The notes under the pieces were generated by a model. The model was not told the origin of the DNA. It did not search any database and was given only the letters and a program-made list of their open reading frames with translations. Made by a program: the position numbers and the translations under genes. This document shows positions 8,612 through 16,863 of a stretch of 64,000 nt of DNA, one piece after another. The DNA is from Pseudomonas sp. B6002 (GTDB taxonomy: Bacteria > Pseudomonadota > Gammaproteobacteria > Pseudomonadales > Pseudomonadaceae), in assembly GCF_013385985.1 (NCBI RefSeq), contig NZ_JACAOY010000004.1:335124-399123 (forward strand), written 5' to 3'. Each line of letters begins with the position of its first letter. The first letter of the stretch is position 1.

Positions 8612-8869
8612 TTACAGGCGGGTGCTGATCCAGGAAACGGCCAGCGCCAGGCCCAGGCAGGCGAACCCGATACGGTAAGCCAACCGATGCGCCCGTTCGG
8701 TGCGCACATCCAGAAACAGCATGGGCTGGTCGATCGCGCGATCTTCGCTTTGGGCGGTCAGGTCGGCCATCGCTCGCTGCTCGCGCAGGCGGGTAATAAA
8801 CAACAGCGCGGCAGCCGGGCAAGCCACCAATAAGGCAACAGCATTGATCAACAGTGCGGGCAGCGCCAT
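8612..8869 (-). CDS. Small membrane protein of unknown function
   Basis: This 85-residue protein has two hydrophobic segments (about 5-27 and 65-81) around a charged, polar loop (REQRAMADLTAQSEDRAIDQ). This suggests a two-helix inner-membrane protein with a roughly 35-residue loop. I do not recognise a family. Codon use matches its neighbours, and the start has a plausible upstream AGG-rich stretch, so it is probably real. The gene stands alone, pointing away from the gene at 9052. Confidence 0.6.
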   Translation of the reverse strand: MALPALLINAVALLVACPAAALLFITRLREQRAMADLTAQSEDRAIDQPMLFLDVRTERAHRLAYRIGFACLGLALAVSWISTRL

Positions 8870-9051
8870 CGCAAACCTCGGTGAATCAGTATCCAGGTAT
8901 CAGTTCAGATACAAACCTGAACGATAGTCGCCTCCTGCGCCTACCCGCTCCGTCCCCCATTAACGGCTAATGTATCCAGTAATTTACATCGTCACCTGAA
9001 CGTCACCTTAACAAGCCACTCTGTTGCCCTTCGAACGTTCGGGAGCTTGTC

Positions 9052-9261
9052 ATGTTGCATGCGCAAAACCAGGATCGGCTGTATCTGATTGCTCAAAGCG
9101 ATGAGCAGGAAGCACTGGTCGGCGGCCTCGCCTTCAACGTTCAGGACCGTCATTGGCTGGTGTACTGCGCGCTCGGCGGGCACCAGCATGCCGACCTGCC
9201 GGAGCAGGACCTGCTCACTGGCGTGAGTGTGCTGGACTTTTATGTCGAAACGGCTGCATGA
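9052..9261 (+). CDS. Conserved small hypothetical protein
   Basis: This is a 69-residue, soluble, mildly acidic protein without a signal peptide or recognised motif. A GGGAG ribosome-binding site sits 8 nt before the ATG, and a strong bidirectional terminator follows 14 bp after the stop, which together argue that this short frame is expressed. A 10-bp palindrome (CGAACGTTCG, 9032-9041) directly precedes the ribosome-binding site and might be an operator or a 5' hairpin. The function is unknown. Confidence 0.6.
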   Translation: MLHAQNQDRLYLIAQSDEQEALVGGLAFNVQDRHWLVYCALGGHQHADLPEQDLLTGVSVLDFYVETAA

Positions 9262-9274
9262 AGGCTACAGGCGT

Positions 9275-9310
9275 AAAAAAACCGGGCTCATCACTGAGCC
9301 CGGTTTTTTT
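9275..9310. terminator. Bidirectional intrinsic terminator
   Basis: Poly-A, then ACCGGGCTCA, a TCAC loop, TGAGCCCGGT and poly-T. The stem is about 10 bp with U-tracts readable on both strands. It separates the convergent genes ending at 9261 and 9319. Confidence 0.95.
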
Positions 9311-9318
9311 AGGGGCGG

Positions 9319-9906
9319 TTACTGCGAGCTGAGCAGCTGGCCGATGCTTGGGTCCTTGAACAGGCGGGTCAAGGCGTCACTCAGCACGTCGCTGACCAGC
9401 TTGGTGTTGGTTTCCTGGTTCGGCGCCATGCCAAAACGCTGGTTCAGGGATGCGCCGTAACGGCCGCTGTAGCGGCGGGTGCCGGCGGTGACGTCGGACT
9501 TGAAGGTGGCGCCAATGGACGCTTCGGTGACGTACAGGCCTTCTTTAGGCGACTGGTACTTCAGCTCGGCCAGGGTGATGGTCAGCTGCGGCGCACCCGG
9601 CGCATTGGGGCTTGGCGTGAAGCCCAGCAGGCGTACGGCGGCTTCCGCCTGAGCCTGCAGCTTGGGCAGTACGTCCTGGGCATTCACAGAAACCAAAGCG
9701 GTTTCAGGGTACAAGCCACCGCGCGAACCAAGGGTAGGCGACGGACGGCCATCGACCACACGCACCGACACCGGCTGACCATGCCCGACAGGCGCCAACT
9801 GCGAGGTCACTTTCGGCTCTGGGCTGAGTTGTTGCGGGCTGTTGGCGCAGCCAACCAGGGTCAAACTGGTCACAGTGATCAAACCGAACAACAGGCGTTG
9901 CAACAT
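9319..9906 (-). CDS. YajG-family lipoprotein
   Basis: This 195-residue protein has a signal peptide ending in LTLVGC (lipidated Cys20), followed by a domain resembling the YajG lipoprotein family: a VSVRVVDGRPSPTLGSRGG block and repeated amyloid-like beta stretches. The sequence after the lipobox predicts outer-membrane sorting. The role is not established. The start at 9906 is chosen because GGAG lies 8 nt upstream; the ATG 6 nt earlier (9912) would sit almost on top of that site. Confidence 0.8.
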   Translation of the reverse strand: MLQRLLFGLITVTSLTLVGCANSPQQLSPEPKVTSQLAPVGHGQPVSVRVVDGRPSPTLGSRGGLYPETALVSVNAQDVLPKLQAQAEAAVRLLGFTPSPNAPGAPQLTITLAELKYQSPKEGLYVTEASIGATFKSDVTAGTRRYSGRYGASLNQRFGMAPNQETNTKLVSDVLSDALTRLFKDPSIGQLLSSQ

Positions 9907-10024
9907 ACTCATTTCTCCAGGACTAGGCGCAAACAGGCCAGCAGTATAACGGTGCTCGCACGCCACTCACCAGCCATCCTGAACGGCAGCTGAAGCCGGG
10001 TTGAAATTACAATTTTGCATAAAT

Positions 10025-10042
10025 CCGTCATTTCAATGTCAT
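10025..10042 (+). promoter_or_regulatory. Pho-box-like site (PhoB)
   Basis: CCGTCAT-TTCA-ATGTCAT matches the two direct repeats CTGTCAT-N4-CTGTCAT with one mismatch in each, at the correct 11-bp period. It lies 47 bp before the ATG at 10089, where a PhoB-activated promoter would be expected. No good -10 is evident after it. Confidence 0.55.
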
Positions 10043-10088
10043 GGCACACTGGCAACCTTCGAGCATGTAACGAAATAGGTACAAAGCC

Positions 10089-10322
10089 ATGCGCCTTCTC
10101 AAATCGCTGTTCATGCCCAACGCCCGTCATCGCCACTATGCCTTGCTTGACGTGCACGGCCATTGCCTGGCGTTCAAACAGTGCAGCCAGCCTCCCGTCG
10201 GCGAAGGCTGGGTGGAAGTGGCAGAGACCCACCTGGGCTGGATGCACCGTCCGCTGCCCGCCAGCGCCCGGGTGAATTCGATGGCGACGCACGGGCACCC
10301 GCGTCACGCGCTGGCTTCCTGA
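10089..10322 (+). CDS. Conserved small hypothetical protein, possibly phosphate-regulated
   Basis: This is a 77-residue basic protein rich in His and Arg (9 His). It has no signal peptide and no recognised domain. The central stretch YALLDVHGHCLAFKQC reads like a beta hairpin. I do not recognise the family. The upstream Pho-box-like repeat suggests induction on phosphate starvation, but that is inference from the site alone. Confidence 0.6.
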   Translation: MRLLKSLFMPNARHRHYALLDVHGHCLAFKQCSQPPVGEGWVEVAETHLGWMHRPLPASARVNSMATHGHPRHALAS

Positions 10323-10381
10323 CCAAAGCCTTAATAAAAGTCATAAAACACGCCCATTTCCCTAGCGTTCTTCGCTACAAT

Positions 10382-10645
10382 CTCCCCCCGATTATAAGGA
10401 CGTCTCCTGATCGGGCCTCGCAGCATCGTTAATGCCTCGGTATTAACTCCCCAATCGCCCACAGAGAGCCGCCCACACAGATCGAATAGAGCTGGCGTGC
10501 TTGCTGCTTTCGTTGCAAACCACCCCTCTTTATATCGCATCTGCCAGAGCTGCCATTGCGCTCGGCCACTTGTGTTGTTTGCCCGTTTTTGCCGCGTGTC
10601 GGCAAGGTATCCGGGCCAGGTGCCAGGCTGGGGCAGCCCTTTTTT
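10382..10645 (+). ncRNA. Candidate structured RNA (leader or sRNA) upstream of mqo
   Basis: No convincing gene lies in this stretch, yet it folds locally along its length. CCCGAT 10387-10392 pairs with ATCGGG 10410-10415 around an inner AGGA/TCCT; CTGGC 10492-10496 pairs with GCCAG 10543-10547; and GCCCG 10581-10585 with CGGGC 10612-10616 encloses TTGCCG/CGGCAA. A GC-rich hairpin plus T6 follows at 10626-10645. TACAAT at 10376-10381 is a possible -10. I do not recognise a named RNA family. Confidence 0.45.
10626..10645 (+). terminator. Weak intrinsic terminator ending the candidate RNA
   Basis: GGCTG-GGG-CAGCC followed by CTTTTTT. The stem is only 5 bp but all G/C, with a six-T tract. It lies some 400 bp before mqo. 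Confidence 0.5.
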
Positions 10646-11049
10646 GAGGTTCACGTCTTCAAAAGAGCGTGAAAAAACGGGTTTTCACAACTTCACAAGA
10701 GTGTGGCGAGCAAATGAATAGTTTGGCGTTTGTACAAGCATCATCAGCGTCTGGAACAGCCCAACCACACAGGACCGAGCACGCCTCAACAACCGGAGCT
10801 TGAGCCTGTCCGCTACGGATTGGTTGCACGAATCACACGCTTTGACCATAAGTCGAATTGCCACAGGCGCCCATGAATGCGTTCATAGGCAGATTAGCCC
10901 GGCAGGAAGCGTGTGCTGAAGGTGCAAAGAATTGCGAATCGGACATGGCGATCCTGGCCATGGGTAACCTGGGGCAACACGTGAACCGCCCCGTCACTCC
11001 TGGCAGCCATGCCGTCAATTTGGTGCTGCAGATTTTGGAGACGCGTTAA
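10646..11049. other. Untranslated region before mqo, with a short in-frame leader ORF
   Basis: It holds a 7-bp hairpin (GTGAAAA 10669-10675 with TTTTCAC 10682-10688). It also holds an open frame from ATG 10873 to TAA 11047-11049 (58 codons) whose stop directly abuts the mqo ATG. The leader frame has no recognisable domain, and I cannot tell whether it is translated. The mqo promoter presumably lies here, but I could not pick a clear one. Confidence 0.4.
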
Positions 11050-12558
11050 ATGGCGCATAACGAAGCAGTCGACGTAGTACTGGTAGGGGCCGGCATCATG
11101 AGTGCCACCCTGGCCGTACTGCTCAAAGAGCTCGACCCCGGCCTCAAGCTGGAAGTCGTTGAGCTGATGGATTCGGGTGCCGCGGAGAGTTCCAACCCGT
11201 GGAACAACGCCGGTACCGGCCATGCCGGGCTGTGTGAGCTGAACTACACGCCGCAGGCCGCCGATGGTTCCATCGACATCAAGAAAGCCGTGCACATCAA
11301 CACCCAGTTCGAGGTGTCGAAGCAGTTCTGGGCGTACCTGACCAAAAAGGGCACCTTTGGCTCGTCCAAGTCCTTTATCAGCCCGGTGCCGCACCTGAGC
11401 TTCGTGCAGGGCGACAAAGGCGTTTCCTTCCTCAAGAAGCGCTTTGAGACCCTCAGCCAGCACCACGCGTTCTCGGACATGCACTACACCGAAGACCGCA
11501 GCGAGATGGCCGAGTGGATGCCCCTGATGATGCCGGGCCGCCCGCTCGACGAAAAAATCGCGGCCACCCGTGTGATGAATGGCACCGACGTGAACTTCGG
11601 CGCCCTGACCAACCAGCTGCTCAGCCACCTGACCAGCTCGCCAGACGCCCAGGTCAAGTACAGCAAGCGCGTGACCGGCCTCAAGCGCAACGGCGCCGGC
11701 TGGACCGTGAGCATCAAGGACGTCAACAGCGGCAACAGCCGTGAAGTGGACGCCAAGTTCGTGTTCCTCGGCGCCGGTGGCGCAGCCCTGCCGCTGCTGC
11801 AAGCGTCGGGCATCGAAGAAAGCAAAGGTTTTGGCGGTTTCCCGGTCAGCGGCCAGTGGCTGCGTTGCGACAACCCGGAAGTGGTCAAGCACCACCAGGC
11901 CAAGGTCTACAGCCAGGCCGCCGTGGGTTCGCCGCCGATGTCCGTACCGCACCTGGACACCCGTGTGGTCGATGGCAAGAAATCCCTGCTGTTCGGGCCC
12001 TACGCCGGCTTCACCACCAAGTTCCTCAAGCACGGCTCGTTCCTTGACCTGCCGATGTCGATCCGCGCCGGCAACATCGGCCCGATGCTGGCCGTAGCCC
12101 GCGACAACATGGACCTGACCAAGTACCTGGTCAGCGAAGTGCGCCAGTCGATGGAGCAGCGCCTGGAATCCCTGCGTCGCTTCTACCCGGAGGCCAAAGC
12201 CGAAGACTGGCGCCTGGAAGTGGCCGGCCAACGGGTGCAGATCATCAAGAAAGACCCGAAAAAAGGCGGCGTGCTCCAATTCGGCACCGAGCTGGTCGCG
12301 GCCAAGGACGGCTCGCTGGCCGCCCTGCTGGGTGCTTCTCCGGGTGCTTCGGTGACCGTTTCGATCATGCTGGAACTGATCGAGAAGTGCTTCCCGGCAA
12401 AAGCCGCGGGTGAGTGGGCAGCCAAGCTGCACGAGATCTTCCCGGCGCGGGAAAAAGTCCTGGAAACGGATGCCGAGCTGTACCGCAAGATCAACGCGCA
12501 GAACAACATCAGCCTGGAGCTGGTTGAGCCTGCTGCCGAGACCGAGAGCTACGCTTGA
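11050..12558 (+). CDS. mqo: Malate:quinone oxidoreductase
   Basis: This is a 502-residue FAD-dependent, membrane-associated dehydrogenase that oxidises L-malate to oxaloacetate and passes electrons to the quinone pool, replacing or backing NAD-dependent malate dehydrogenase in the TCA cycle. It shows the N-terminal FAD-binding strand [19 protein letters not shown], the Mqo signature [20 protein letters not shown] and [15 protein letters not shown] near the C-terminus. Length is typical. GGAG 9 nt before the ATG supports the start. Its neighbourhood (PA4642-like gene, hpt, upp, uraA) matches mqoB of P. aeruginosa as I remember it. Confidence 0.97.
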   Translation: MAHNEAVDVVLVGAGIMSATLAVLLKELDPGLKLEVVELMDSGAAESSNPWNNAGTGHAGLCELNYTPQAADGSIDIKKAVHINTQFEVSKQFWAYLTKKGTFGSSKSFISPVPHLSFVQGDKGVSFLKKRFETLSQHHAFSDMHYTEDRSEMAEWMPLMMPGRPLDEKIAATRVMNGTDVNFGALTNQLLSHLTSSPDAQVKYSKRVTGLKRNGAGWTVSIKDVNSGNSREVDAKFVFLGAGGAALPLLQASGIEESKGFGGFPVSGQWLRCDNPEVVKHHQAKVYSQAAVGSPPMSVPHLDTRVVDGKKSLLFGPYAGFTTKFLKHGSFLDLPMSIRAGNIGPMLAVARDNMDLTKYLVSEVRQSMEQRLESLRRFYPEAKAEDWRLEVAGQRVQIIKKDPKKGGVLQFGTELVAAKDGSLAALLGASPGASVTVSIMLELIEKCFPAKAAGEWAAKLHEIFPAREKVLETDAELYRKINAQNNISLELVEPAAETESYA

Positions 12559-12572
12559 AGCGTTGACGCAAT

Positions 12573-12613
12573 AAAAAACGCCCCGCTCTCTGCATGAGAA
12601 CGGGGCGTTTTTT
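12573..12613. terminator. Bidirectional intrinsic terminator
   Basis: A6, CGCCCCG stem, a loop of about 15 nt, CGGGGCG, T8. It serves mqo on the plus strand and the converging gene at 12629 on the minus strand. Confidence 0.93.
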
Positions 12614-12628
12614 TTATGCCTCGGACAA

Positions 12629-12916
12629 TCAGCCGCGAGCGTTTTCGATCAATTCGATGTACTCGTCCGCGTTGCGCTGGTCCTTGATCAGGTCGACGAA
12701 GGTCTGGCCATGCTCGTCCTTGCCATCGAGGTCCAGGCCCGCTTCCTTGAAGAAGCCCAGGAACCGCTCGAAATCGTCGATACGCAGGCCACGGTAGGCC
12801 TTGATCAGTTTGTGCAGGGACGGCGACGTCGCATCAACCGGCTCGAAGTCCAGGAACAATTTGATCTGGTCGTCGCCGATCTCGTCACCAATCACCTGTT
12901 TCTTATCTTTACGCAT
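12629..12916 (-). CDS. PA4642-like conserved protein
   Basis: This 95-residue acidic soluble protein begins MRKDKKQVIGDEIGDDQIKL. It has a helical pattern with DFERFLGFFKEAGLDLDGKD and a C-terminal DEYIELIENARG. Single-copy relatives sit next to mqo in Pseudomonas. The function is unknown. The frame is open for 77 codons upstream, but that part translates the REP element, so the ATG at 12916 is the start. Confidence 0.8.
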   Translation of the reverse strand: MRKDKKQVIGDEIGDDQIKLFLDFEPVDATSPSLHKLIKAYRGLRIDDFERFLGFFKEAGLDLDGKDEHGQTFVDLIKDQRNADEYIELIENARG

Positions 12917-12998
12917 TACCGACTCCAGCCTGCAGACATTTACACGGGGCTTGAAGTCTACCTGCCGGACACCACCTTCGAAAACAACCAAACACACC

Positions 12999-13087
12999 TG
13001 TGGGAGCTGGCTTGCCGGCGATAGCGGTGGGTCAGTAACAAATGGGCCAAATGATCCGCCGCTATCGCTGGCAAGCCAGCTCCTACA
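12999..13087. repeat. REPIN (head-to-head REP pair, variant right arm)
   Basis: TGTGGGAGCTGGCTTGCCGGCGAT on the left and ATCGCTGGCAAGCCAGCTCCTACA on the right. The right arm has CTCCTACA instead of CTCCCACA. It sits between two genes transcribed leftward. Confidence 0.9.
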
Positions 13088-13107
13088 CTGACCGCTGCGT
13101 CGCTTGA

Positions 13108-13593
13108 TTACTTGGCGCGAACAGCGCCGGTATGCAGATCCGCCCAAATATGCCCATTGGCGTAGCTGAGGAATTGCACATACACCGTCTCATTGCGCAG
13201 CAAGTCGACAATCACCCGGTACTGGGCCACGGGGTAGGACAAGGTCAGGGTTTTGGTCTTGTCGTCGTAGGCCGGCTTTTTGAGGCTTTTGCTTTCGGCA
13301 TCGAAATTGAGCACCACTTGGGCGATGGTCGCACCCTTGTTCAGGGATTTACCCTTGAGGCGGATCATCAATGGCGACGTCACCGGAATCGGTTGCTGGG
13401 TGGATTGACGCTGGTTACCGACGACAACCGCGTACTCGGTCACTTGCAGCAGTTGCTGCTGGTCGGCAGCCTCTGCGCGCAGAGTCAGGTCGTCGGGCGG
13501 CAAAAACTGGCTGTGCATCACCGCCGGCGCAGCCGCCAACGGCAGGCTGAGGGTCAGCGCCAGGGCGGCGCAGGTGCGTATCAACAGGCTCAT
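13108..13593 (-). CDS. Exported conserved protein (DUF2057-like)
   Basis: This 161-residue protein has a Sec signal peptide (MSLLIRTCAALALTLSLPLAAA, cleavage near APA) and no lipobox Cys, so it is probably periplasmic. The mature part is beta-rich (QLLQVTEYAVVVGNQ, PVTSPLMIRLKGK). Family resemblance to DUF2057 proteins is weak and uncertain. The ATG at 13593 has GGAG 6 nt upstream, and an earlier in-frame start at 13632 would bury the signal peptide. It lies downstream of the cupin and hpt genes on the same strand. Confidence 0.65.
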   Translation of the reverse strand: MSLLIRTCAALALTLSLPLAAAPAVMHSQFLPPDDLTLRAEAADQQQLLQVTEYAVVVGNQRQSTQQPIPVTSPLMIRLKGKSLNKGATIAQVVLNFDAESKSLKKPAYDDKTKTLTLSYPVAQYRVIVDLLRNETVYVQFLSYANGHIWADLHTGAVRAK

Positions 13594-13628
13594 GGGCCGC
13601 TCCAGAGAAGGTGGCCGAGCACTGTAGC

Positions 13629-14096
13629 TCAATCGAACTGGGCAAGCATCCAGCGTTGATACTCGGCCACGCCGGCATCGCCTTCACGAGGCGCCCACTC
13701 AGGCTGCTCGCCCTCGCCCACCGGCCGATAAGGACCGGCCTTGCATTCGAACATCACCGTGTTGGGCTCAAGCACCACCAGGCCATGGAAAACTCCGGGC
13801 GCAAGATCCACGCCGGAGCAGTCGCCACCGGCCCGCATCACGCGCTTGGCAATCACTTCGCCGGTTTCGCTGAACACCAGCAAACCCAGGCTGCCCTGAA
13901 GCACCAGCAACGTTTCTGCCTTGTCAGCACTCAGGTGCCGATGAGGTGGCACATAGGTGTTGGGTTGCAGCCCAACCGCCATGCGATGGCAGGGCTCTTC
14001 CATCTGGTGGAAGTTGTGGTGGGTCCGGCCACGGGGGCTCGCGCCCGCTTTCTCGGCCAATTCGGCAAACAGCGTTTGATCAAGAAAGCGGGTCAT
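13629..14096 (-). CDS. WbuC-family cupin-fold metalloprotein
   Basis: This is a 155-residue protein with one cupin barrel. The first metal motif is in YVPPHRHLSADKAETLLVLQG (His-x-His with a downstream Glu) and the second is around APGVFHGLVVLEP. The family is named for WbuC of O-antigen clusters, but many members lie elsewhere and their chemistry is unknown. It starts 3 bp after the hpt stop, implying co-transcription with hpt. Confidence 0.82.
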   Translation of the reverse strand: MTRFLDQTLFAELAEKAGASPRGRTHHNFHQMEEPCHRMAVGLQPNTYVPPHRHLSADKAETLLVLQGSLGLLVFSETGEVIAKRVMRAGGDCSGVDLAPGVFHGLVVLEPNTVMFECKAGPYRPVGEGEQPEWAPREGDAGVAEYQRWMLAQFD

Positions 14097-14099
14097 GGC

Positions 14100-14657
14100 T
14101 TACATCCCTTTGACGGCGTAGATACCGTTGGCGTTGCGCCAGTAGCCTTTGTAGTCCATGCCGTAACCGAAGATGTAGCGATCAATGCAGGGCAGGCCCA
14201 CGTAATCGGCTTTCAGGTCTGGGCGGGCCTTGCGGTCGTGGTCTTTATCGATCAGCACGGCGGTATGCACTTTGCGCGCGCCGGCGTGTTTGCAGAAGTC
14301 GATGATCGCGCCCAGGGTGTGACCTTCGTCGAGGATGTCATCGATGATCAGCACGTCACGGTCGATGAACGAAACTTCCGGCTTGGCTTTCCAGAACAGG
14401 TCGCCGCCGCTGGTCTCGTTGCGATAACGGGTGGCGTGCAGGTAGGACGCTTCCAGCGGGAATTGCAGGTGGGTCAGCAATTTGCCGGCGAAAATCAGGC
14501 CGCCGTTCATCACGCAGAAGACCACCGGGTTGGTGTCGGCCATTTCGCGAGTAATGTGTGCGCCGACCTCGGCGATCGCTGCTTCGACTTGCGCTTCGGT
14601 GTACAGGCAGTCAGCCTCACGCATGATTTGACGGATATGCTCAAGATCAGCGGACAT
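14100..14657 (-). CDS. hpt: Hypoxanthine-guanine phosphoribosyltransferase
   Basis: This 185-residue enzyme converts hypoxanthine or guanine and PRPP to IMP or GMP in purine salvage. The PRPP-binding motif VLIIDDILDEGHTLGAI is in place, and the C-terminal DYVGLPCIDRYIFGYGMDY gives the base-recognition and Mg-binding residues. The ATG at 14657 has GGAG about 6 nt upstream; the frame extends 23 codons further but without family sequence. It is divergent from upp, so purine and pyrimidine salvage genes share one intergenic region. Confidence 0.93.
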   Translation of the reverse strand: MSADLEHIRQIMREADCLYTEAQVEAAIAEVGAHITREMADTNPVVFCVMNGGLIFAGKLLTHLQFPLEASYLHATRYRNETSGGDLFWKAKPEVSFIDRDVLIIDDILDEGHTLGAIIDFCKHAGARKVHTAVLIDKDHDRKARPDLKADYVGLPCIDRYIFGYGMDYKGYWRNANGIYAVKGM

Positions 14658-14757
14658 GGCGCTCTCCAAGGGGGTGCTGTGGCAAGAAAAGCGGGCGAAG
14701 GTACGCTTCTCGTGCGCTCCGAGCAAGCCTTAATGGACTAACGTACTAGATGTCTAT

Positions 14758-14799
14758 AGGACAACACCCTCGGATAGATTAATCTAGGCCGGTTTTTTT
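14758..14799 (+). promoter_or_regulatory. Candidate upp-uraA promoter with T7 initially transcribed tract
   Basis: AGGACA (14758-14763) and TAATCT (14780-14785) lie 16 bp apart. About 7 nt after the -10 comes GG followed by seven T (14793-14799). In E. coli, upp and codBA start with GATTTTTT-type sequences where UTP-dependent slippage controls output. The match here is by analogy only. The leader to the ATG would be about 30 nt. Confidence 0.4.
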
Positions 14800-14821
14800 G
14801 CCCGCCGCCGGAGCCTTTCCC

Positions 14822-15460
14822 ATGCCCACTCGCGAGATCCGCCACCCGCTGATCCGACACAAACTCGGCCTTATGCGCCGCGCCGACATCAGCACGAAGA
14901 ATTTCCGTGAGCTTGCTCAGGAAGTCGGAGCGTTGCTCACCTACGAAGCCACCAAGGATCTGCCCCTGGAAACCTACGAGATCCCCGGTTGGGCCGGTCC
15001 CGTCCAGGTCGAGAAGATCGCTGGTAAGAAAATCACCGTGGTGCCTATTTTGCGCGCCGGTATCGGCATGCTCGAAGGCGTCCTCAGCCTGATCCCAGGC
15101 GCCAAGGTCAGTGCCGTGGGCGTGGCCCGCAATGAAGAGACGCTGGAAGCCCACACCTACCTGGAAAAACTCGTCCCGGAAATCGACGAGCGCCTGGCCA
15201 TGATCATCGACCCGATGCTCGCCACCGGCAGTTCCATGGTTGCCACCATCGACCTGCTGAAAAAAGCCGGCTGCAAGGACATCCGTGCCATGGTGCTGGT
15301 CGCCGCGCCGGAAGGTATCGCCGCTGTCGAGAAAGCCCATCCGGACGTGCAGATCTACACCGCGTCCATTGATGAGCGTCTGAACGAGCACGGCTACATC
15401 ATCCCGGGCCTGGGCGATGCCGGTGACAAGATCTTCGGCACCAAGCAGAAGGACGCGTGA
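14822..15460 (+). CDS. upp: Uracil phosphoribosyltransferase
   Basis: This 212-residue enzyme makes UMP from uracil and PRPP. It has the family start [18 protein letters not shown], the PRPP-loop [10 protein letters not shown] and a uracil-binding C-terminus [19 protein letters not shown]. The ATG at 14822 is chosen over an in-frame upstream start because family members begin M-P-x-R-E-x-x-HPL. It is followed directly by uraA, so import and capture of uracil are one operon. Confidence 0.97.
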   Translation: MPTREIRHPLIRHKLGLMRRADISTKNFRELAQEVGALLTYEATKDLPLETYEIPGWAGPVQVEKIAGKKITVVPILRAGIGMLEGVLSLIPGAKVSAVGVARNEETLEAHTYLEKLVPEIDERLAMIIDPMLATGSSMVATIDLLKKAGCKDIRAMVLVAAPEGIAAVEKAHPDVQIYTASIDERLNEHGYIIPGLGDAGDKIFGTKQKDA

Positions 15461-15462
15461 GC

Positions 15463-16737
15463 ATGCAGGATGAATTCAACGACCCGCTTTGGCGCCAGAT
15501 CCTGTCTGGCGCACAAATGCTCTTCGTGGCATTTGGCGCGCTGGTGTTGATGCCGCTGATCACAGGTCTTGATCCAAACGTTGCACTGTTCACCGCCGGC
15601 CTGGGCACGTTGTTGTTCCAGGTGGTGACAGGCCGGCAGGTGCCGGTGTTCCTGGCATCGAGCTTTGCGTTCATCACGCCGATCATTCTCGCCAAGGGCC
15701 AGTTCGGCCTCGCCGCGACCATGGGCGGGGTGATGGCGGCCGGTTTCGTTTATACCTTCCTGGGCCTGGCGGTGAAGATCAAGGGCACCGGATTTATCGA
15801 CCGGTTGCTGCCCCCTGTGGTCATCGGCCCGGTGATCATCTCCATTGGCCTGGCCATGGCACCGATTGCCGCCAATATGGCGATGGGCAAGGCCGGTGAT
15901 GGCAGCGAGCTGATCCATTACCAGACGGCGATGATGATCTCGATGCCAGCGCTGCTGACCACGTTGATCGTGGCGGTGTTCGGCAAAGGCATTTTCCGCC
16001 TGGTGCCGATCATCTCCGGCGTGCTGGTCGGTTTTGCCATGTCGTTCTACTTTGGTGTGGTCGACACGGCAAAGATCGCCGCCGCGCCGTGGTTCGCCCT
16101 GCCCCACTTCACCGCGCCGGAATTCAACTGGCAGGCCATCCTGTTTATCGTCCCCGTGGCCCTGGCCCCGGCGATTGAACACATTGGTGGCGTGATTGCG
16201 GTGGGCAGCGTGACCGGTCGCGACTACCTGAAGAAGCCCGGCCTGCACCGCACCCTGCTGGGTGACGGCATCGCCACCACGGCAGCCGGCCTGTTCGGCG
16301 GCCCGCCGAACACCACGTACGCCGAAGTGACCGGTGCAGTAATGCTGACCAAGAACTACAACCCGAAAATCATGACCTGGGCGGCCATCTTTGCCATCAG
16401 CCTGGCGTTTATCGGTAAGTTCGGCGCGTTGCTGCAGAGCATTCCCGTGCCAGTGATGGGCGGAATTCTGTGCCTGCTGTTCGGCTCGATTGCCGCGGTG
16501 GGGATGAACACGCTGATCCGCCACAAGATCGACCTGGGCGAAGCCCGCAACCTGGTGATTGTGTCGGTGACGCTGGTATTCGGGATTGGCGGTGTGCTGG
16601 TTGGCACCGGCACCGGCCCGGATGATTTCGGCCTCAAGGGCATTGCCCTGTGTGCAGTGGTGGCGATTGGTTTGAACCTGCTGCTGCCGGGCAATGATGG
16701 CTGGAAGAACAAGAAGTCGGATGAGCCGTTGATCTAA
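15463..16737 (+). CDS. uraA: Uracil permease (nucleobase:cation symporter, NCS2)
   Basis: This is a 424-residue inner-membrane protein with about 14 hydrophobic segments. It carries the NCS2 signatures PVALAPAIEHIGGVIAVG (the Glu binds uracil in UraA) and GLFGGPPNTTYAE. It imports uracil with protons for Upp to convert. The start may be ATG 15463 or the GTG at 15457 that overlaps the upp stop. AAGGA lies 9 nt before the ATG but only 3 nt before the GTG, so I prefer the ATG. Confidence 0.95.
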   Translation: MQDEFNDPLWRQILSGAQMLFVAFGALVLMPLITGLDPNVALFTAGLGTLLFQVVTGRQVPVFLASSFAFITPIILAKGQFGLAATMGGVMAAGFVYTFLGLAVKIKGTGFIDRLLPPVVIGPVIISIGLAMAPIAANMAMGKAGDGSELIHYQTAMMISMPALLTTLIVAVFGKGIFRLVPIISGVLVGFAMSFYFGVVDTAKIAAAPWFALPHFTAPEFNWQAILFIVPVALAPAIEHIGGVIAVGSVTGRDYLKKPGLHRTLLGDGIATTAAGLFGGPPNTTYAEVTGAVMLTKNYNPKIMTWAAIFAISLAFIGKFGALLQSIPVPVMGGILCLLFGSIAAVGMNTLIRHKIDLGEARNLVIVSVTLVFGIGGVLVGTGTGPDDFGLKGIALCAVVAIGLNLLLPGNDGWKNKKSDEPLI

Positions 16738-16756
16738 CAGCTAAGACGCAAATCAG

Positions 16757-16846
16757 TGTGGGAGCTGGCTTGCCTGCGATAGCGGTGTAACAGTCGACAT
16801 AGGTGTCGTTTGATACACCGCTATCGCAGGCAAGCCAGCTCCCACA
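16757..16846. repeat. REPIN (head-to-head REP pair)
   Basis: TGTGGGAGCTGGCTTGCCTGCGAT with its inverted copy. The centre contains ATAGCGGTGT/ACACCGCTAT arms, so the whole element can fold as one long hairpin. It lies between convergent uraA and hisC. Confidence 0.93.
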
Positions 16847-16863
16847 TTTTATTTCAGTGGTAG

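Noticed and set aside
10331-10654. 107-codon minus-strand frame in the region before mqo
   Set aside because: It lies over the candidate structured RNA and has no recognisable domain. The stems and T-tract read as RNA structure on the plus strand explain the sequence better.
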